DNA of 64,000 nucleotides from Chitinophaga sp. CF418 (GTDB lineage: Bacteria > Bacteroidota > Bacteroidia > Chitinophagales > Chitinophagaceae). This document shows positions 1 to 10,229 of the stretch, piece after piece (the first letter of the stretch is position 1; each line of letters starts with the position of its first letter). The notes beneath the pieces were generated by a model. That model saw only the letters and a list, made by a program, of their open reading frames with translations. It was not told the origin of the DNA and did no database searches. The position numbers and the translations under genes are program-made. The stretch lies in NCBI RefSeq assembly GCF_900142925.1, contig NZ_FRCN01000012.1:216027-280026 (forward strand), given 5' to 3'.

Positions 1-205
1 TAATATCTGTTTTATGACGGTTTTGCCACATACGGAGAAATACCTCCTGGGCAATGTCCTCAGCTATCTGGTTTGACTTTGTCAGTACTAAAGCTGTAGA
101 ATATACCTTATCCCAATACTTATTAAAAAGCTGGTTAAATGCCTCCTCCTCTCCGGCTGCCATCCGGAGAAGTAGTGTATGGTCGGTATAGCGGGAAGTA
201 GTCAA
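1..205 (-). CDS. ECF sigma-70 factor, N-terminal part (cut by window edge)
   Basis: The minus-strand translation contains RMAAGEEEAFNQLF, a YWDKVY segment and DIAQEVFLRMW. These are the typical start of region 2 of extracytoplasmic-function sigma factors, the core-polymerase and -10 contact region. The gene runs off the left edge, so region 4 is not visible. No ATG precedes the conserved region before an in-frame stop. I used the TTG at 203-205 because it adds a family-like lead-in (SRYTDHTLLLRM); the alternative ATG at 161-163 would truncate it. In this phylum such factors usually sit with a FecR anti-sigma and a SusC/SusD pair, which would lie outside the window. It ends up tail-to-head with the next minus-strand gene and is probably a separate unit. 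Confidence 0.85.
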   Translation of the reverse strand, partial: MTTSRYTDHTLLLRMAAGEEEAFNQLFNKYWDKVYSTALVLTKSNQIAEDIAQEVFLRMWQNRHKTDI

Positions 206-264
206 ATCTGAACGTAGCCTTTATCTGCTCAAACATAGCAAAATAAATCTAACTCTCAAATCAG

Positions 265-3200
265 CTACCGCTTGATCAACTTGTCGTCAAACAGATAGCC
301 ATTTTTTATTCTTATGTAATACATACCCGCCGCCCAGCTTTTAATATTAACAGACGTATTGGTATCTGTCAGTCGCTGGGTGTGTATCAGTTCTCCCCTG
401 TTATTATGTATAAGCAATAAGGCGCCGGGCAGAACACTGCTGAGATGTATGATGAAATGATCATCGGCAGGGTTAGGATATATACGAATCGACGCCAATA
501 TTGCTGCACTGTCTTTCTTTACCGTTACGCTGAAAGATTGCTGCGCCATTGCCGGCTTATAGTCAGCGTTCCCTGCCTGGATAGCTGTAATAGTGACCAT
601 GCCAGCTCTCAGGGTCCGTAAGGAATCGTTGACCACGATTACGACATTATTATCACTGCTACTGAAAGCAAGCGGCAGTCCCGAAGAAGCCACTGCATCC
701 AGCAGCAGATCCTCCTGACCGACTATTCTATCCCCGATATGGGCAAAGGTGACATACTGATCTTTCCTGGCTACAATTACTGTATCGGTTACTGTAGTAT
801 CCACTACCGTTGTATCGACTACTTCCACGGGTTTAGTCACTGTTAGTACGATATCGTTACCGGTACCTCCTTTATAGGTGATATTGAAGTTATCCTTACC
901 CGCTGTAAGCTGTGCCCCTTCCTGCAATCCCTTAAAGGTTCCTTTTACCGCAGCTGTGCCTGTGTTGTCGACAATAGTGAAAGTGTTCCCTATAGACATG
1001 GAGTCCGCATTCAGGTTAGTAAGGGCCAGGGAAGCATTGTTCAAGGTCACAGCAGTAACTACTATTTTATCAGCCGTCTTGTCAACCGCACTTAACTCTA
1101 CTTTATAAGTTCCATCAGCATTTATCTTCAGCGAGTCAGCAATGAAAGTACCAATCCCCTGATCTCCCGGCTCCAGGGAAGCGCCGGTACCTGAACCCGT
1201 ACCAATAGTTACATTGCCTGTACTTTTACCGGTACCGCCAAATACACCGCCAACGGCTGTAATATCACTGTAAAAGCTACCGGTTACCGGATTATTATTC
1301 AACAGGAAGGTTCCACTACGCACGGTGGTAGTACCTGTATAGGTACTGCTTCCTCTGAAAACCAATATGCCGGTACCCACTTTCTCCACGCACAATGTGT
1401 TCTGCATACTGCCGTCGTACACACTGTTTACGTTCAGGGCGCCTATACTTACTATAGGAGCACCACCTGCCCTGTTTTTGAAAGAACCCGGCCCCCAGAG
1501 CGCACCAAAATGCAGGGTGCCTGAAGAGAACCGGATGCTTGCTGCGTCTACAGATGTATTCAACAATGTAAAATGCGCCTTAGGACTACCGGATTCCGGT
1601 ACCCAGAACTGGAACCTCGTATAACCGCTACGATTTCTACAGATAAATGATCCGGTGAAATTACTGTTGTCGCCCCAGAGGTTCAGTCCTCCGTAGTTAT
1701 TACCGTCTTCTTCCAGGGTGCCATTCCCTGTAATGTTCCCCATCAGATTCAGTGCACCACCTGTCTGAAAGAAGTCGCTTGTTTTCCCCTCCGTCACCAC
1801 GATATCATTCCAGAGTGTTGCATCCGCAGTACTGAACAATGAACCTCCGTCCATGATAATTTTCCCTGTTCCAAGCGGACCTGAAGTTGGTTTGCCAGGT
1901 GTACCTGTACCAATACCCTGTATGCCAATACCATTTACCGGTGGCCAGTTACTACCCCATCCGCTGATGGTGGTATTACCAGCATAGGTATTATCGCCGT
2001 TCAGGTATAACACGGACCAGCCTGCTTTTACAAGTCCCTGGCTCCCGCTGATGGCGCCCGTAATTGTGATGGGTTGTGTATTGGTGATGATATTCAGCTG
2101 GCTGTCGAGCACCATCGGTATATTCAATGTCTGTAACCAGGCCGAATTGTTGACCAGTTCTTTCTTCCAGGCAATACTGTTACCGCCGATCGTATACTGA
2201 CTGGCATCCGCATCAAAAAGGATCCTTGCCACTTTCAGGCCAGTGATATCGTTGTTGATGGTGGATTTCGAACTCGCTTTAAATGTCAGGATAGCAGGGC
2301 TTCCCGGTACTCCATTCTCCACCCAGTCGCCAGCATTGCTCCAGTTGTCAGCTACTGGCGCTCCGCTCCAGGTTGCACCACTTCCTCCAGGCATACCAAA
2401 TACCGCGGCGGAATTAGCGCTTTCCTGCGTTTCATTCATGGCGGCAATAACATAATAATAGGCAATGCCATTTACGACATTGTTGTCGGTGTAGGCGACA
2501 GCAGTAACGGTATCTATTGTGACGTATGGCCCACCTGTTGTTGCAGCCCGTTTAACCGTATATTTTATGGCGCCAACTGCTGGTTGCCAGTTAAGGATCA
2601 GTTGTGCGTTTTTATTGGTAACAACAGGTTGTGCTGGCACATCCGGAGGAACGGATATCCAGGCGACATTAGATCTTGCACTTTCCAGTGGCCCTGAAGT
2701 AGCCGTTACGACATAGTAACTATTCACGCCGGGGTAAGGATCGTTATCAGTATAAGAAAGGTTGGTAAGGCCGGAATCCAGGGCTATAAATGGCCCGTCG
2801 TAGGAACGGGAACGGTATACTTTATAACTGGTGGCATTGGCTGCACCTCTCCATGAAATCGTGATATTTACACCACTGGTTACCTTTGCACCTAAACGGG
2901 TAGGCACACCCGGAGGCACTTTACTGAACATTTTGATAACGAGTACCGCTGTTCCAGAACCTTTTGCATTCGTCGCTTTTAATGTCACTATACTGGTGCC
3001 TACCGCAGTAGCTGTTCCTGAAATAATACCAGTCAGTGAGTCAATCTTCAGCCCTGCAGGCAGACCGCTTGCCTGAAACATAACAGGGCTGTTGCTGGCG
3101 GTAATGGTATAGGAAAAGGTAGTATCTGCCAGGCCATCAACATTCAGCGGACTATTGATGATGGGTGCTCCGGCAGGGATGCCGTTAGAGATCCGGACAT

Positions 3201-4833
3201 TACTGCAGACAGCAATGTTCTTTTCAGATGAACTACCGGACGAACAAAAGAATCCCATATAGGTATCTTCGCCCATGTTGGTGATGTACAAACCATTGTT
3301 TGACCAATTGATACCATCGTGTGAATGCCAGGTGAAAACACGCTGCCCCACCCGCTCCAGCTTCAGCCACCATGATCCTGTTTTATTGACGCTGCTGATA
3401 TCATGAGTAGATATCCGTGAGGCAGTATATCCACTTCCGCCCGCAGTAACAGTATTTGTCCCATTCAGGTTCACAGCCACATAATTACCCCCCGGAGTCA
3501 GCTGCTCCCGCATCATGATACCTGTTACAGCGGTTTTGATGGAGTTGCTGTCCAGTTTCACGATCATGGTAGCGTTTCCTTTTACCGGCTTAAAGGTATA
3601 ATTGGCTGCGCCGCCGGCACCAGCAGCCGTAATGGTCCATACACCATCTTTATATACCGCATTACCGCTGATGCCTGTACTTCCGATATCAATATTCGTA
3701 AGTGATGTTGCAGGTTCCGTAACCGCATATGGCACAGGAGGCAAGGGAGTAGCTGTAGAATGATCTTCTGATTTCAAATAGAGAAAGGAGGTGATACCCT
3801 CTCCCACCAATGTACGCATAGAATCAGTATAAGGCGTCGGGATACCTTTACGGAGAGAGTATGCTGCCTGTATGATATTATTAAATGCGTCCTGGTGCCG
3901 GGCACCTGTAGGAATTCCCCAGTTGGTATAATAGGTAGAATATCCTCCCAGCGGAATATATTCCAGGCCTGTATTGTTAATAGCGTAGTGGTTATACAAT
4001 TCACCGACCGCCAGTAAGCGGTTATCCATTTCTGCAAAGAGATCAACGCCTTGCTTCCACGCAATCTCAGCCCCCCACATCAATGCACCTGCCTGTACAT
4101 ACCAATGGTCATCACGCCCCGCATCTGCCACTTCCCCGTTGGCCAGGCTATTACGCAAGCCTCCACCGCCATCCATTCTGTATACATCCAGTGCCTGGTT
4201 CCACTTCAGCGTATCATCACAGAATGCGGCTACGCCCAGTGCTACGGCCAGCTGTAAAGCGCCTTTGTTATGATCTCTTAAAGGACCGGGCACCCACGAA
4301 GCGGGCCAGTATACGTTCGCAAAGTATTTCTTCACGTGTGCAGTGTTTTCTGCTGTCCATCCCGGATAGGTGCCCCTGAGAATATCCGCACCGGTAATGT
4401 AATAAGGGGCATAGTCGCCCATATCAAGCATATTCTCAGAACCACCCCAAATAGTATTGGTAACTGCCCATGCATCCAGCATATCCGTTGCCTTTCTCGC
4501 ATAAGCTGTATCTCCGGTAAAGATCCACATCAATGCCAGGTGATGGATAGCCATCATGTCGATCTGCCAGGCATTCCTGTTGATATCGGGCGAACGCCCT
4601 ACTTCAACAAAAGGCCCCCGCATTCCATAGGTCAGCAGCGACCTGTAGTCACTTTTAAACCTGTTATAAGCAGATAACCAGGGTTCCTTTTGGATGTTTT
4701 CTTTCAGTAATGCAAGGTCTTCCTTGTTAAACGGAAGCCCCGGATGGACGAATGGCTGTGCTTTTGTTGCAGAAGTAATACCGATTACAAAAAGCAATAG
4801 GAACAGCTTTACCAGCGTAAAGTTTTTCTCCAT
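265..4833 (-). CDS. Large secreted alginate-lyase-fold polysaccharide lyase with T9SS sorting domain
   Basis: The 1522-residue protein begins with a signal peptide ending near TKAQ. Residues ~30-300 resemble the alpha/alpha-barrel alginate-lyase family, with conserved-looking RDHNKG and RDDHWYVQAG segments suggesting cleavage of uronic-acid glycans. Next comes a jelly-roll-like region (~370-540), an Ig/He_PIG-like domain (~555-630), two fibronectin-III-like domains (~635-820), autotransporter-associated beta-strand repeats (~840-1270) and an Ig-like domain. The tail beginning IRIYPNPADDHF is a type A T9SS sorting signal, so the enzyme should be released or anchored at the cell surface. It is the last gene of locus 1, separated from GH35 by 382 bp holding a terminator-like hairpin, so it may have its own promoter. 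The family is clear by fold; the exact substrate is inference. Confidence 0.8.
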   Translation of the reverse strand: MEKNFTLVKLFLLLFVIGITSATKAQPFVHPGLPFNKEDLALLKENIQKEPWLSAYNRFKSDYRSLLTYGMRGPFVEVGRSPDINRNAWQIDMMAIHHLALMWIFTGDTAYARKATDMLDAWAVTNTIWGGSENMLDMGDYAPYYITGADILRGTYPGWTAENTAHVKKYFANVYWPASWVPGPLRDHNKGALQLAVALGVAAFCDDTLKWNQALDVYRMDGGGGLRNSLANGEVADAGRDDHWYVQAGALMWGAEIAWKQGVDLFAEMDNRLLAVGELYNHYAINNTGLEYIPLGGYSTYYTNWGIPTGARHQDAFNNIIQAAYSLRKGIPTPYTDSMRTLVGEGITSFLYLKSEDHSTATPLPPVPYAVTEPATSLTNIDIGSTGISGNAVYKDGVWTITAAGAGGAANYTFKPVKGNATMIVKLDSNSIKTAVTGIMMREQLTPGGNYVAVNLNGTNTVTAGGSGYTASRISTHDISSVNKTGSWWLKLERVGQRVFTWHSHDGINWSNNGLYITNMGEDTYMGFFCSSGSSSEKNIAVCSNVRISNGIPAGAPIINSPLNVDGLADTTFSYTITASNSPVMFQASGLPAGLKIDSLTGIISGTATAVGTSIVTLKATNAKGSGTAVLVIKMFSKVPPGVPTRLGAKVTSGVNITISWRGAANATSYKVYRSRSYDGPFIALDSGLTNLSYTDNDPYPGVNSYYVVTATSGPLESARSNVAWISVPPDVPAQPVVTNKNAQLILNWQPAVGAIKYTVKRAATTGGPYVTIDTVTAVAYTDNNVVNGIAYYYVIAAMNETQESANSAAVFGMPGGSGATWSGAPVADNWSNAGDWVENGVPGSPAILTFKASSKSTINNDITGLKVARILFDADASQYTIGGNSIAWKKELVNNSAWLQTLNIPMVLDSQLNIITNTQPITITGAISGSQGLVKAGWSVLYLNGDNTYAGNTTISGWGSNWPPVNGIGIQGIGTGTPGKPTSGPLGTGKIIMDGGSLFSTADATLWNDIVVTEGKTSDFFQTGGALNLMGNITGNGTLEEDGNNYGGLNLWGDNSNFTGSFICRNRSGYTRFQFWVPESGSPKAHFTLLNTSVDAASIRFSSGTLHFGALWGPGSFKNRAGGAPIVSIGALNVNSVYDGSMQNTLCVEKVGTGILVFRGSSTYTGTTTVRSGTFLLNNNPVTGSFYSDITAVGGVFGGTGKSTGNVTIGTGSGTGASLEPGDQGIGTFIADSLKINADGTYKVELSAVDKTADKIVVTAVTLNNASLALTNLNADSMSIGNTFTIVDNTGTAAVKGTFKGLQEGAQLTAGKDNFNITYKGGTGNDIVLTVTKPVEVVDTTVVDTTVTDTVIVARKDQYVTFAHIGDRIVGQEDLLLDAVASSGLPLAFSSSDNNVVIVVNDSLRTLRAGMVTITAIQAGNADYKPAMAQQSFSVTVKKDSAAILASIRIYPNPADDHFIIHLSSVLPGALLLIHNNRGELIHTQRLTDTNTSVNIKSWAAGMYYIRIKNGYLFDDKLIKR

Positions 4834-5037
4834 AGAATAGGTTTGGTGCGGTTTTTCTATTGTTCACTGAATAAATACAAGGTCGTTCATATAGCCTGCT
4901 GTTCACGGACAGGCCCACTATCTCACTGTTACATGTTGCAGGTGGTTATGCTCATTGGTCGTGCTCTTAATGTCTATGGATAGCCTGCATGCGGGTTACC
5001 GGGCAATATCTATCCAGTGCTCTTTCTCTGCTATAAA

Positions 5038-5071
5038 ATACGAAAGGCTTCATAAAGAAGCCTCATCGTAT
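5038..5071 (-). terminator. Hairpin downstream of the GH35 gene
   Basis: The stem AGGCTTC/GAAGCCT has a 5-nt loop and outer flanks ATACGA/TCGTAT that also pair. Read on the minus strand it follows the GH35 stop and is trailed by TTCGTATTTTATAG. It occupies the middle of the 382-bp gap 4834-5215. The rest of that gap is AT-rich with no credible gene and probably carries the promoter of the lyase gene. Confidence 0.6.
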
Positions 5072-5215
5072 AGACGTAAAAGTACAATAAATTAAAAAAT
5101 AAAATATACTACAATAAGTATCATCCGCACACTTAAAATGATAGGTTCACTGTTCTATACTATATCTCCATAATTTCCTCTATTCATTGAATATCGTTTT
5201 TTGTCCCCCATCAAT

Positions 5216-7042
5216 TTATTTCAGTACATCCAATATTGGATGCGTAATCCCCGATAACTTCTTCATTTCCGGTTTGATCAATTCCATCACGGCAATATTG
5301 TTTGTGCCTTTACGGAGCCATTCAGCCGGAACATATATTGTCTGCTGAGGACCTGCTTCCCAGTATCTGCCGAGGTTATGTCCGTTGATCCATACAGCGC
5401 CTTTACCCCAGTTGCTCATATCCAGGTAAGTATCTCCCGGCTTATCCAATACAAATGTACCCTCTTTCAGTGCAGGGACAGTTACACCCGCAATGTTCTT
5501 TTTTGCCTTCACAGCAGGCAGCTTGTTAAATGGCAGTTTATACATCTTCCAGTTCCTGACTTCTTTGCCTGCCCATAACACTTGTTCTGTTATTCCCTTT
5601 TTATTTGCCAGCAGGTACGGTCCGAAGTTGATGCGTCCCAGGTTTTCTACCAGCAGGTCCAGTTTCACTTTTCCCGCAGGCAGCTGCAACTGTATGCTAT
5701 CCAGTCCGGATCTTCTGTCCAGCACTCCCACTTTCTTACCATTCACCATTACGATACAATAATCTCTCAGCTCCTTCAGCTTTAACAAGGCCTTCTTATT
5801 CCCATCCAGCGTTGTGCTATACAATACCCATCCATACGCTTGTCCGAGATCTTCAAAAGTGAGCGGTGTAGCACTGCTTACCGGCGCAGACAACAGGTTA
5901 AATACAGGTGTTGAATGTGTGAAACTGATATCAGGTATTGCAATCACAGGCCTTGCAGCAGGTATTTCCGGCAGCACTGTTCCGGCAGGCAAATGTTTGG
6001 CAATCACGTTGCGGAACTGCCTGAACTTCTCCGTAGCATTCCCTGCTTCGTCCAGCGGTGCATCATAATCATAACTACTGATCTGTGGTTCATATGGCGC
6101 GTGGTCATTGGCGTTTGCGCCATTCATGAAATCCCTTGTGGTTCCCCCATGGAACATATACATATTGATGGATATGCCTGCAGCCAACACACTGTCCAGT
6201 TTCCCCAGGTACTTCTCATAAGGAACGGTATGATGTTTCGTTCCCCACCAGTCGAACCAGGCAGGATACCATTCTGCTATATAATAAGGCCCTTTGCCGT
6301 TATGATTCTCATTTATCAGTCTTTTCACTTTCGCAGGATCATCTACACCGTTGATAGCCGGTAAAAGGCCCGGCAGGTGCCCGTCTTTAATAGCCGGCTC
6401 AGGATCGCAGGTATAGAGCAGACCATCAAAGCCGGCTTCTATGAACATCTTGCGGTTAATGTCGAGATAGTCTTTATCGTTTGAATAAGAACCGTACTCG
6501 TTCTCTATCTGCACCATCAGTATATTACCACCATGGTTCACCAGTAATGGCGACAGCTGCTTACCCACGGCCTTAATATAGTTCCTGTAAGCTTCCAGGT
6601 ATTGCGGTTCTTTACCACGCACAGTCAGCCCTTTTATCTGCTGCAACCAGTACGGATATCCGCCAAACTCCCACTCTGCACATACGTAGGGACTGGGCCT
6701 CAACACCACCCACAATCCTTCTTCCTGTGCTATTTTAACGAAGGCAGCAATATCATTGTTGCCCGAAAAATCATACTGTCCTTTCTCCGGTTCGTGTACA
6801 TTCCAGAACACATACGTGCCGATGGTATTTAAGCCCATGGCTTTCGCCATTTTCATTCTCTCCCTCCAGCATTCGCGTGGTACCCGGGGATAATGCATTT
6901 CACCCGAGATCATCAACAGGGGTTTACCATCCAGCAGGAATGCCGTATCTCCCAGTTCGAACGTATGTTTCCCTGTTTGCTGTGCACCTGCAGTCATGCT
7001 GAGCAGTGCTATCAGCAAAGCAATTAAGCCAGTCCTTTTCAT
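5216..7042 (-). CDS. GH35 beta-galactosidase
   Basis: The 608-residue secreted protein has a signal peptide ending near TAGAQQ. The N-terminal TIM barrel shows the family 35 signatures GEMHYPRVPRECW, GTYVFWNVHEP, and RPSPYVCAEWEFGG. The predicted acid/base is E182 in QIENEYG and the predicted nucleophile is E257 in AEWYPAWFDWWG. Beta-sandwich domains follow, with the usual C-terminal WINGHNLGRYW segment. The enzyme should release terminal beta-linked galactose. It lies 14 nt after the GH30 gene on the same strand, so the two are almost certainly co-transcribed and likely act in sequence, endo-cleavage then exo-trimming, on one galactan. Confidence 0.95.
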   Translation of the reverse strand: MKRTGLIALLIALLSMTAGAQQTGKHTFELGDTAFLLDGKPLLMISGEMHYPRVPRECWRERMKMAKAMGLNTIGTYVFWNVHEPEKGQYDFSGNNDIAAFVKIAQEEGLWVVLRPSPYVCAEWEFGGYPYWLQQIKGLTVRGKEPQYLEAYRNYIKAVGKQLSPLLVNHGGNILMVQIENEYGSYSNDKDYLDINRKMFIEAGFDGLLYTCDPEPAIKDGHLPGLLPAINGVDDPAKVKRLINENHNGKGPYYIAEWYPAWFDWWGTKHHTVPYEKYLGKLDSVLAAGISINMYMFHGGTTRDFMNGANANDHAPYEPQISSYDYDAPLDEAGNATEKFRQFRNVIAKHLPAGTVLPEIPAARPVIAIPDISFTHSTPVFNLLSAPVSSATPLTFEDLGQAYGWVLYSTTLDGNKKALLKLKELRDYCIVMVNGKKVGVLDRRSGLDSIQLQLPAGKVKLDLLVENLGRINFGPYLLANKKGITEQVLWAGKEVRNWKMYKLPFNKLPAVKAKKNIAGVTVPALKEGTFVLDKPGDTYLDMSNWGKGAVWINGHNLGRYWEAGPQQTIYVPAEWLRKGTNNIAVMELIKPEMKKLSGITHPILDVLK

Positions 7043-7055
7043 CCTTGGTCTTTTA

Positions 7056-8537
7056 TTAATTAATACTTTCCGTCACCGTAACAACAGCCCGGGCGGGTAT
7101 CGTGAGACTATTATTTACAGCAAGAGGGTGTAGGTTATCTGCTTCGGAGGTCACATAGGAGCGAAGTCTCCGAAACTGTCCCTTCTTACGGTTCAGTGAA
7201 ATAGTTTTGTTATCGTTCGCGCTATTTACAATTACTACACTGATCGTACGATCTGTATTTTTATATGCAGAGACCAGCAATGTACTGTCTCCGGCTATGT
7301 CGGCTCTGATCCTTTTTGCTCCGGGTCTTACAAAGCGGCTATAGTTGCCCAGTGTCCACAGCATTTTACTGTCGCGGAACTGACCGTCCTGTTTATTCTT
7401 ATCTATATAGATCAATCCATCTTTATAATCATAAGGAGATATTGCCAGCCAGTATTGCCATGCCGCTGCATTAGCAATGGTCAGGTCGTAATGGATGACA
7501 CGGGCCAGGTACAATGCCGCGTCCATACCATAATCTCTTTTTTCTCCATTGATCTCGCCGGCATTATCGCCGAGTATGCAGTATTCTGATTGCCAGAATC
7601 CGAGGCCCTTCACTTTCTTCACATGTTTGGCTACTTCCTCTCTTACCAGCACCGCAATATTACCAGGTGAGGTAGTAAAATAGCTGTGCCCTAATATGTT
7701 GTGATACAGGTTTGGCAGGTTCCCAAGATAATCCGGAGAAGTGCTGTCAAAAAAGGCGGCGATCTGTTGTCCTTTTGCAGGTTTATCTTTTCCGTCAAAC
7801 AGGTAGGTCAGCTGACCGGCTTCCCCGATCACTATTTTTGTGGACAGCTTGCGTGCTGTGAGCGTTTTACTCAGACTTCTCGTCAACGCGCTGATCTGAT
7901 CATTGTTGTAAGGGCATCCCTCCTGTTTATTATCACTCCAGTCCCATTGTGGTTCATTCACAGGACTGACGAAGTCAAAACGGGTACCGGTGGTTTTATG
8001 GATCCCCTCAATCGCATCTGCTATATAAGTGGCAAAAGCATCGTATTTATCAGGACTGATGTTAGTATTTCCCTTGTTGGCAAATGCTCTCCCGGTAAGG
8101 GTCAGATTAACGGGCGGACTATTCAGGAAGGCCAGGAATTGTTTCACCTTTCTTTCCTTCGCTGCCTGCAGGAACCAAAGCTGTCCGGATTGAGCCTGCC
8201 ATCTGGAAGCCCTGTGCCATTCATCTTTAATACCACTGCTGTCTCCCTGTTCGGCACTGCCTGCGCCTATATTATAGCGCCACAGGGACAATCCGATACC
8301 TTTAGGCTGCCCGTTGGAAGTCGTGTCCGTGCTAAACAGCCAGTCTGCCATTCTGTTCTTCTTTTCAGCCGGCCAGTTACCTACGAATTGTGCCGACCAG
8401 GCATCTGAAGCGCCGAAATTGTCAATCGTCTGATAAGTCACTTCGGGATCGATGCTTATATGCACCGCGGCGGTCTGTCCCGCCGCGGTGTGCATACATG
8501 TATAAAGCAGCAATGCCGATACAATGATCTCTTTCAT
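7056..8537 (-). CDS. GH30 glycosidase, probable endo-beta-1,6-galactanase
   Basis: The start is the ATG at 8535-8537, which gives a clean signal peptide; an upstream in-frame GTG would overlap the SusD stop. The sequence has the clan-A motifs expected of family 30: DNFGASDAW near the N-terminus, the acid/base E195 in SPVNEPQWDW and the nucleophile E318 in FWQSEYCILG. The QEGCPYNN stretch after the acid/base resembles what I recall of fungal and bacterial endo-beta-1,6-galactanases of subfamily 5. Other GH30 activities (glucanase, xylanase, glucocerebrosidase) cannot be excluded. A C-terminal beta-sandwich completes the ~490-residue length. It sits between SusD and GH35 in locus 1, which supports a galactan-side-chain role. 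Confidence 0.85.
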   Translation of the reverse strand: MKEIIVSALLLYTCMHTAAGQTAAVHISIDPEVTYQTIDNFGASDAWSAQFVGNWPAEKKNRMADWLFSTDTTSNGQPKGIGLSLWRYNIGAGSAEQGDSSGIKDEWHRASRWQAQSGQLWFLQAAKERKVKQFLAFLNSPPVNLTLTGRAFANKGNTNISPDKYDAFATYIADAIEGIHKTTGTRFDFVSPVNEPQWDWSDNKQEGCPYNNDQISALTRSLSKTLTARKLSTKIVIGEAGQLTYLFDGKDKPAKGQQIAAFFDSTSPDYLGNLPNLYHNILGHSYFTTSPGNIAVLVREEVAKHVKKVKGLGFWQSEYCILGDNAGEINGEKRDYGMDAALYLARVIHYDLTIANAAAWQYWLAISPYDYKDGLIYIDKNKQDGQFRDSKMLWTLGNYSRFVRPGAKRIRADIAGDSTLLVSAYKNTDRTISVVIVNSANDNKTISLNRKKGQFRRLRSYVTSEADNLHPLAVNNSLTIPARAVVTVTESIN

Positions 8538-8538
8538 A

Positions 8539-10212
8539 CTAATAACCACTTGTTTGTTCCAGCTTATTATTTGAAGCCTGGATCTCTGTTCTTGGAATAG
8601 GCAGCCAGTAGTTCTTTTCCGCGAAAGAGCGGTTGCTCAATGCTACTTTCCTGGTATATACAGGCTTTTTGTTGCTATCCAACTCCACTGTTATACCATA
8701 AGCCGGAACGTTGTCTGTCTCCATGGCAATCTTCCAGCGGCGCACATCATAAAAGCGGTGCTCTTCAAAAGCCAGTTCCACCTGTCTTTCCCTTCTGATC
8801 GCATCTCTCATCTGGTCTTTGGACAGCCCTGCTACCAGTGCAGGTTGAGCAACGCTTGCACGTTGTCTTACCTGGTTCACCGCAGCGTATACTGTTCCAT
8901 CGGGACCTACTGCTTCATTCTGTGCTTCTGCATAGTTCAGCAGCACTTCTGCGTAGCGGAGATAGATCCATGGCTGTAAGCCGGCTACGTTCCATGGGTT
9001 GTCTATAGGATTGTTGTCATCCATGAATTTACGCAGATAATAACCGGTTTTAGAAGTATTCCAGTTGGAAGGTCCGTCCTTACTGTCTTTTCCACCGGGA
9101 GTAAACACTTTCACTGTATCTTTCCTGTAAATAGCACCATTATAAAGCACAGTAGCATAAAAACGGGCGTCACGGTTTGCATAAGGATTGGTCGCATCAT
9201 ATCCGGAAGTGGCATCTGTGATCGGTTTACCATTCTTCATTTCATAAGCATCCACCAGGTTTTGCAGCGGTATATTTCCACCCCAGCCGTTATAACCGTT
9301 TGGACCGTTTGATATTTCCAGGCAGACGTGACGTGCACCTATTGCATATTGTCTCGCGAAGATAATCTCGTTGCTGCCGGCAGTCAGGAACAATTTAGCA
9401 TAATCCGATGCAATTGAGTACTGGTTCATATCCATCACCGCTTTTGCAGCAGCAGCGGCAGCTTCCCAGCTACCTACATTATACAGGGGACTAGCCGCAT
9501 ATAATAACAAGCGTGCTTTTAATGCCAGGGCTGCACCTTTGGTAGCGCGGCCCGCCTGCCAGCTATTGTCATTCGCAACAGGCAGGTACTGTGCAGCAGA
9601 ATCCAGCTCGGCCACCGCATAGTCCATACATTGTTTCAAAGAGGACTTGGTATAGAGGGAGGCGTCGGTCATATCGTCGCCAAGATTATATACTTTATCG
9701 CCCATTAAAATAACGCCGCCATAGTTCCTGATGAGATCCTGGTAACGGAAAGCCCTGATAAAATGTAGTTCACCTCTCAGTTTCGCTCTTAACTGCTCGC
9801 TCATTCCCACCTGCATAATATTGTTCAGGCCATAGTTACATTCGCGGATGCTGCGGTAGCTGCGACCCCAGATGGTACCGGCAATACCGGTATTTTCAGG
9901 CGCCAGCAGGCCTCTTTGTATCAGCCAGGTATTATCATCGTTATTGTATATGGATTCGTCTGACAGAGAGCTCCACATCGCATATTCAAAGCCCCTTCCA
10001 AAGCCCGGAGGAGTTCCCTCTGCCTCCTTCTCTTGTAGTCTTACGCCCATGTAACGGTTAATGACATAGTTCTCAAACAAAGAGGAGTCGGCCAATACAG
10101 CCACATCAGCAATCTTATCAGAAGGGACGATATCCAGGTAATTCTTTTTACAGGAGGTGAATATTCCTCCGGCAAGAAGCATTGTGTATAATATATTCTT
10201 ACTAGTTTTCAT
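8539..10212 (-). CDS. SusD/RagB family outer-membrane glycan-binding lipoprotein
   Basis: The N-terminus carries a lipobox (IFTSCKKNYLDIVPS), so the mature protein is lipid-anchored at Cys20 or so. The body has the SusD hallmarks: LRGELHFIRAFRYQDLIRNY, ATKGAALALKARLLLYAASP, RYAEVLLNYAEAQNEA, RRERQVELAFEEHRFYDVRRW and a C-terminal YWLPIPRTEI segment. It should cap the SusC barrel encoded 17 nt upstream and capture oligosaccharides of the locus 1 substrate. The 557-residue length is typical. Confidence 0.97.
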   Translation of the reverse strand: MKTSKNILYTMLLAGGIFTSCKKNYLDIVPSDKIADVAVLADSSLFENYVINRYMGVRLQEKEAEGTPPGFGRGFEYAMWSSLSDESIYNNDDNTWLIQRGLLAPENTGIAGTIWGRSYRSIRECNYGLNNIMQVGMSEQLRAKLRGELHFIRAFRYQDLIRNYGGVILMGDKVYNLGDDMTDASLYTKSSLKQCMDYAVAELDSAAQYLPVANDNSWQAGRATKGAALALKARLLLYAASPLYNVGSWEAAAAAAKAVMDMNQYSIASDYAKLFLTAGSNEIIFARQYAIGARHVCLEISNGPNGYNGWGGNIPLQNLVDAYEMKNGKPITDATSGYDATNPYANRDARFYATVLYNGAIYRKDTVKVFTPGGKDSKDGPSNWNTSKTGYYLRKFMDDNNPIDNPWNVAGLQPWIYLRYAEVLLNYAEAQNEAVGPDGTVYAAVNQVRQRASVAQPALVAGLSKDQMRDAIRRERQVELAFEEHRFYDVRRWKIAMETDNVPAYGITVELDSNKKPVYTRKVALSNRSFAEKNYWLPIPRTEIQASNNKLEQTSGY

Positions 10213-10229
10213 TGATGGAATTTTTACGA

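Noticed and set aside
7701..8408. Long 235-aa plus-strand frame
   Set aside because: It lies inside the GH30 gene on the opposite strand, has no family features, and the GH30 motifs are clear.
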